From NCBI RefSeq assembly GCF_016802725.1, contig NC_052671.1, positions 3,039,001-3,103,000 on the forward strand: a stretch of DNA of 64,000 nt, read 5' to 3'. Both the position numbers and the translations under genes were made by a program. This stretch comes from Solenopsis invicta. Taxonomy: Eukaryota > Arthropoda > Insecta > Hymenoptera > Formicidae. Each line of letters opens with the position of its first letter. The first letter of the stretch is position 1. Below, in pieces: positions 58,496 to 64,000 of this stretch. The notes under the pieces are model-generated. The model did no database searches and had not been told where the DNA came from. It saw only the letters and a list, made by a program, of their open reading frames with translations.

Positions 58496-59378
58496 AGCAA
58501 TGGTTACGAGTACACATCCGCGTGGAATCGTTGCGCTTTAAATTTAATGCTGAGCATTTGTAGGGTACGGCCAATCCTATTTCACTGACGTCTGCTTGCG
58601 GAAAACGTTCCGGCGACGATACCTCTCCGATCCCGTTGCCCGGAGTTGTCCCGAGTAGTCTCGAAATCACATCGCAATCTCAGCGGCTTAATTAATAGGG
58701 CGAGAGGTGCAAGAAGAGGGTCGATATGCGAAGTGCGTGGGTTATGCCAGCTCGCTATGAACCATCCCGCCATTTAATGTTCGCGACGAGACGGGGGGGC
58801 AAACCGCGCATACTCTACGGCGTGTGCGGCATATTACCGTAACATTCCTCAGCACGCATCGCTTCCTCGCGAAATTGTTACTTTTCCGTAAAATAATTCC
58901 GCACGGGTACGCGAACAATTAAATAAATTGTTTTGTCTGCCAACGCGCGTACCAACTTAGAAATTAAACAGCTTTTCTCGGAAATCGCGCTTGTCAAAGA
59001 CGCGGCTCGACAATTTTCTAGCGAGTCTCACTGAAACCCCTTTAGATCAATTCGAGGAAATAGAACGACGGGCGTTTGTATTAATGTTTCGCGGCTGGTG
59101 GTGCATCGGGTTGCCTTTACAAGCGTGAAAGCGCTTAAACCTTCGAGGCAGGAGATTCGCGCGATACACACGGGTGGATAACTTACTTTCCCCTATTTCG
59201 AGAGAATTCGACTTAAAAGCTGTCTTCCTGCGAAGCGACGTAAATACCGCCGCCTGTTATACGTTTCAAGTGATTCGCAGACGCCGGGACGTGTGAAAAG
59301 GGGGGAAAGCTTTAACAGGTAGCGGTACACACACGCGCGCGACGAAGCGAACGTGTGTACCAGTCGAGAGATACTCAC

Positions 59379-60260
59379 AAGGAGATCGCTAACGATGGTA
59401 CTTAAGCTGCGTCTTCTTCCCCCGATGCTCTCCTATCCTCGCACAGCGAGGATCCATTGAAGAGAAGCACCACCGTGGTCCCCTCCGTGGTCTCGCCGCC
59501 GCTCGCCACGGCCCGGGAATTCAAAAGCCCATTCACAAAGCGAAGTCCCGCAAAGGGGTGCACATGGTCCATGGCCAGAGCATCGGTCCCGCACACCGGT
59601 GCGACACGTAATGAGCGTCCCATGCATGAAGCGACTACCTATTCTCGTCGTAGAAAGGGAAGAACGGGAAGCCTTTTCAGTCACAGCCTCTCCGAAATGC
59701 TCCTCCTCCTTTTCTCAATCTCGCTTGCGCGCAAGATCTCTTCGGGGTGCGGAAGGACTCTCTACCGCGGCTCTTTCAAGTCGCCGCCGCTGTGCGCACA
59801 TGTTCCGCTCCGCGCCTCCGCGACATCCCCGCGCGGTCAGCGCGAGGACGGACGACCGGCGGCGGCGGCAGCGGCGGGGTTGCTCCGCTCCGGACGTGTG
59901 ACGGGTAACGGGACGCGGGTGACCACTAACCACCACCACCACCACCACCACCACTACTACCATTCCAGCAGCGCGATGACGATAACGGTTCTCACGCCGG
60001 AATCGGAGCGAACCGAACGCTTCGGCGCTCGGTATCGAACTGACTGAGCAAGCCAGCAGCTCTGGCCACCAGCTCACTCCTACTCTCTTACGTACGGGAC
60101 GTGCGACGCCGCGCGCTCGCTATCGCGGCGACGAAGAGAGAGCGCGGCGGGCGAGAGCGCGAGTCCGTCCCGGGGAAGCCGAAAGCACCAGCGCGCGCGC
60201 CAGCAGCACCAGAGGGTAGGCCAGATCATCCCCCTACCTACCGCCCCCCTTGCACCCAGA
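59379..60260 (-). promoter_or_regulatory. Candidate non-coding first exon and promoter of the cyclase gene
   Basis: GC/CpG-rich block of about 0.9 kb. On the minus strand it ends in CTCCTT|GTGAGTAT, a strong splice donor, so a 5' untranslated exon may end at 59379 and splice to about 28803 or 28827. The frame entering the donor has no ATG after the last stop, which fits a non-coding exon. Open frames (plus 59457-60047, minus 59402-59684) look like GC-rich by-products, including a His run from a CCA repeat. No TATA box is evident. It could equally be the promoter of an unrelated plus-strand transcript. Confidence 0.35.
59931..59960. repeat. (CCA)n trinucleotide repeat
   Basis: About nine CCA units then CTA/CCA variants, inside the GC-rich candidate first exon. 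Confidence 0.85.
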
Positions 60261-60284
60261 GAAAGAGCGAGTAGAGGAGTGAGA

Positions 60285-60382
60285 GGGAGAGAGAGAGAGA
60301 GAGAGAAGGGCTCCTCGTCGCCGCAGACTTTTCCCCTGGTCTCGACGTCCTACATCCGAATTGTTTTCTTTCTCGCTTTCCC

Positions 60383-60415
<33 letters not shown>
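60285..60415. repeat. Facing GA and CT microsatellites
   Basis: A GA run at 60285-60306 and a CT run at about 60387-60414 are inverse to each other about 80 bp apart, so this strand can fold into a hairpin. They flank the upstream edge of the candidate promoter block. Confidence 0.7.
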
Positions 60416-62959
60416 TGCTCTCTTTGACGTTCACTAGGACATTCCGCGGATTGGAATTGAAACTGGACTGAAGCTTGATTGAATGCCTTCGCCCGTACGA
60501 AATGGGACGTGCATCTCGCTGTGGTCTCGTGCGGTCAGTGCACGCCTCTTCGGGGTTTCCGTCATCGAACGGGTGTCTCTTACACGATACACAATCATCT
60601 CGTTTCAGTCCCTTAAATCTTTGGATTCTGTATAATCTATAAAGAGTATGCAAAGATCTTCGGGACTCATCCAAGATATTGGGTGTATGCAGATTATTCG
60701 ATGTGAAAAAGAAGATGGGAACGTGAAATATTCAAATATGCGTGTTTCTGATCCATAAAATTAGACGTTTATTTTTACGCTTGTGTCCATCGAATGTATC
60801 TTTTGACTCTTATGTGCACATTTCAGTGATATAAAGTCATATTATGCGGACCGTCATGCAACCATATTGCAAGCCATATTGCAAGTCGTCTTTTTTTAAA
60901 AATATTCAAAATAATATTTTATTAATAATAATAAAGAGTTAGTAGCTCATGTTTACCAAGCGAGGGAAGAATATAATAAAAGGTCAAGCACGGTAAAGGA
61001 AGATGTATTCTTTTCTTTTTTTACAAGAAAATTTATTTCCGCTTGATCATTAAAAAAACCAAACGTTCCGGCTTACGTAGCTTCCTCAACAGTATTAACA
61101 AATAAAGGTAAAAATAAATAAATCTGTATACGTACAATACGTTTAAATAAACAAATGAATAAATTGTGCTAAAGTCATGTGCTATAATTGAAAGGGTTAC
61201 GTCAAAATTTATCATGTCAAACGGAGTAAAAATATAAAAGCTATTGATTCGGAGAGTTCGAGTAACAAATGTTGAACTGTTAACAAATATTAATAAATAT
61301 TGAATGTGTAAAACCGGACACACGACTGATTTTTGTTGCCACACGAGTTTTTATCGTTGCTAAAAAAATTGATGGAATGTCAGATGAGATCAAATAATGA
61401 TGTTCATTTTCTGTGTTTTCAAAAAGTAGTACATGTGCTCGATTAATCTGTTAATGTATGTTGCAAATGGTATCTTGTGCGTGATCATATTACTCTGTTT
61501 TTAATTTAAAGGTGAATTAAAAGTATTACCACTTGGATTTTTTGGCGCAACAGTTTTTTCTAATTACCATTTGATACGTGGTGTAAGGATTATTTCATAA
61601 AGCTTTGTGCCCATGATGTTACAAAGTGGTTCGAGATTTCGACCAGAGAGAGAATTCGCCAATCACACATTTGCAAGATTCAGCCAACTGATTAATACGA
61701 TTGGTCTATTCTCTCTCTATTCGAGATCTTGGGTTTTCTAGCATCGTGGACGCAAGTCTTTAGAAACGTACACACACTTAGCACTTAATTTTTTTTACCT
61801 TTTTTTTAAAAAGGTAATTTTGGTTACTGATCTTACTGTCTTGAATGTCTTATTTCCTTCTATACTCCTCCCTAATACCAAATTAAAGAAATTGAATTCT
61901 TTTATTACAAAATATATTATAAATGTTATTGTTAAATTATGTATATTATTAATATAGAATGCTACCCGTCTTCATAATATTTAAAAGTCAATTTCTAATA
62001 TTTTTCACAGAAAATTTCAATATCAAATGTGTTTGTGTTCCAATAAATATTAAAATATAAGAACTTTTTATACATTATGTTGAAAAATTATATATTTTAA
62101 ATTTTATTCATCGTTGTTTATTTAGTAATAGAGCTGTACTTTGTTCGAAATAATTTTAATGAAAAGACATTAATCTTCTTCATCCCATCGAGAATCTAAC
62201 GTGCACGTTAATTTCATTGGTGTCACGCTGATGAGAACCGAAATAGGATCTTTTCTTCCATTTATATCTTTATCCACTGCAAAATCCAGAACCTACAGAA
62301 AAGTAGATTGAAGCGAAACGATTGAAGGGAAAGTTGCAAATCCAATGAGGTGTCCCTCGACCATGTAAAAATCAATACACGCTGGAAAGTCGAACTGTTA
62401 ACGTAAGCATGAAAAGAGTACGAAGAGTCGGAATAGTTATTCTTTTCTCCAGTAACCTAGATTACCGCGCGCTACACCAAAGTAAATTTCAGCGGAAGAG
62501 AGTGTGGAGTTTACCAAAGCGCGCCGGAGTTATGGACGGTCTTGGAGATAAGTATGGCTTGCCTTTGCCAAACCGCGGTAACTTGAACTAGTTAGCGTCC
62601 GCAAATTAAAAGGGGCAGCAAACTCTGCAATTAACTTCAATAATGGTTTTGTTCCCTCTCCAGTACTCATCCTTTCATTATTCGTAATATTTACCAATTT
62701 CCTTTTAATCAGCGAATCACTCGACTTGTCGCGAATCATTAAAATTCAAAAAAGGATCAGTTGTCAATTGAAATGAAACTCTTAATTTTTAATTTGGCTT
62801 AAGTGCCGTGGCAGTTAATAACTTCAAAGAGATTACTTTAGATGAGATGATTGCTTCTTTCGCCGACAACCGAGAAGTAGAATTAAGCTTTCACGTTGTT
62901 ACGATTTCTTCTCTTTTCGTCTTCCCGAAGCTCTCCCTCCCTTTACCGGAGGCATCCAA

Positions 62960-63005
62960 CGAATTGGAATTGAATCTAGCAATCTGATTGGGCGCCATCG
63001 ACCGT
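62960..63005 (+). repeat. Direct repeat, copy 1
   Basis: CGAATTGGAATTGAATCT followed by CCATCGACCGTG. Matches 63955-64000 apart from a few central differences; both follow a CTCCCTCCC tract. Confidence 0.55.
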
Positions 63006-63954
63006 GCGAGGCAAGATGTGCGCGGGTTCCGGTGACGCGTATAATGTATCCGAAGCGGGATTTAAATCGGCGTATGATAACGTTTAAGTAAATTGCGCCG
63101 AAGTGACCCATGTGATTTGCGAAAGTTGCGAAAAATTCGCTTTGACACAAAGAAACTTTCGCGATCGCTTATCTGCAAAATTTAATTCGTACTTATTGCT
63201 GCCAGTCACGCCGCCGTTGATAAATCGGAATTGGCACTCTTTTCGGTACGTATCTCCTCTGCATTCTTGATCTGAGATATGTGCATGTATTATAGCTGGT
63301 CCCGCCTTAGAAACTATTTGAAGGATTAAAATATTTTTCGGCGGATCCTCTCCGCGCATATATAAGAGATTTCCATATAAAGAGATATTTCTTGCTCCGC
63401 GTCGTCTTTCTGGAAAAGCCTCGTCGTTCCATATCTTTCTTCTCTTTTCTCTCGCTCTCGTTTTAGATTGAATTTCTGCATTAATAAATCACGAACCACG
63501 CAATGCGACCGTAAACGCGATGATACGCTGCGAGTATCGACTACAATGAATGTTACATTCATTAAAATAGGACAATTTAATTTGTTTTGATGCGACAATA
63601 TCACAATAAAAACTGTTATTGTGAGGTGAGATTTCATCAGCGTCGCTGGAAAATTAAATAAAACGTTGATTGCCTTCCACGTAAATGAGAAATGTTTATC
63701 AAATCATCGCACTACAATGTGCAACCATTGAAGTAACGGAAAGTTCGAAGCTTATAAGTAGCATGACTGGCTAAAAGTATGACGCTTCTCTAAGAAACGA
63801 TCCATCTTAGTTCCGCGCGACAAATTTTTCGGGTCCGCGAGCATGGCATGTACAAAGAAGGATTTAATATATTTTTTCTCCCTCCCTCACTTTATCCGCC
63901 AATCCTTTGACAATTCGCCGTCACTCGGTATTTCTCATTTGTCGGGGTATTTCG

Positions 63955-64000
63955 CGAATTGAAATTGAATCTGATGATGAGATTGAGCTCCATCGACCGC
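63955..64000 (+). repeat. Direct repeat, copy 2 (cut by the window edge)
   Basis: CGAATTGAAATTGAATCT followed by CCATCGACCGC, about 995 bp after copy 1. The similarity may continue past the right edge. Confidence 0.55.

Larger units (their letters stand above)
53900..59378. other. Non-coding stretch, part 3
   Basis: No coding exon seen. Holds the 54.3-55.6 kb repeat cluster, the 56.2-kb TIR element and the 57.9-58.5 kb tandem array. The ORF at 57532-57858 overlaps the AT-rich flank of that array and has no recognisable features. Confidence 0.6.
60420..64000. other. Upstream flank, no gene recognised
   Basis: Mixed AT-rich sequence. I see no coding exon; the ORFs (for example 61033-61344 minus, 63326-63637 minus) lack family features. 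A diverged direct repeat of about 46 bp occurs at 62960-63005 and 63955-64000. Confidence 0.55.

Noticed and set aside
59402..59684. Minus-strand ORFs (73 and 83 aa) as a coding first exon
   Set aside because: Both end in stops before the strong donor at 59378, and the frame entering the donor has no ATG, so they cannot extend the cyclase protein.
59457..60047. 196-aa plus-strand ORF with a His run
   Set aside because: The His run is a CCA microsatellite, and three other frames are equally open over the same block. More likely an untranslated exon or promoter.

Overview
The window looks like nuclear DNA of an insect. It is AT-rich, CpG is not depleted, exons are GC-rich islands split by canonical GT-AG introns, and the long non-coding stretches hold GA/CT microsatellites and small inverted-repeat elements. 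Its general character would fit a hymenopteran such as an ant or bee, but that is inference and no species can be read from the sequence.

Only one protein-coding gene can be supported. It lies on the minus strand and fills the first 28.7 kb: a receptor-type (membrane) guanylyl cyclase, assembled here by hand from 20 coding exons between 28741 (ATG) and 719 (stop). Every junction keeps GT/AG and every phase closes, giving 4,173 nt including the stop, or 1,390 residues. In order the protein has a signal peptide, a ligand-binding-type ectodomain of the ANF-receptor/periplasmic-binding fold (about 29-470), one transmembrane helix (about 477-498), a juxtamembrane linker, a kinase-homology pseudokinase domain (about 598-843), a signalling-helix coiled coil (about 845-885), a class III guanylyl cyclase catalytic domain (about 890-1090) and a long serine-rich cytoplasmic tail (about 1100-1390). 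The catalytic half resembles the retinal guanylyl cyclase branch, and I place it nearer to the orphan insect receptors such as Drosophila CG34357 than to Gyc76C. That placement rests on memory of the families, so no gene symbol is given.

From 28742 to the right edge (35 kb) I find no convincing coding exon. It is best read as the 5' intron and upstream flank of the same gene. A GC-rich block at about 59.4-60.3 kb ends in a good minus-strand splice donor at 59378/59379 and is a candidate non-coding first exon and promoter. Two other GC-rich blocks (39.4-41.2 and 52.0-53.9 kb) are candidate regulatory islands.

The rest is repeat biology: several terminal-inverted-repeat mini-elements (one with mariner-like TA flanks), a three-copy dispersed family (10.2, 23.4 and 38.0 kb), a family with opposite-facing copies at 46.2 and 54.4 kb, a nested composite at 29.7-30.4 kb, and several old tandem arrays with units of about 170-260 bp. 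I see no tRNA, rRNA, CRISPR array or intact transposase gene. I see no clear evidence of a wholly new system. The most interesting signals are the divergent kilobase-scale tandem arrays in the introns, the composite palindrome, and a possible intron-retention C-terminus for the cyclase.
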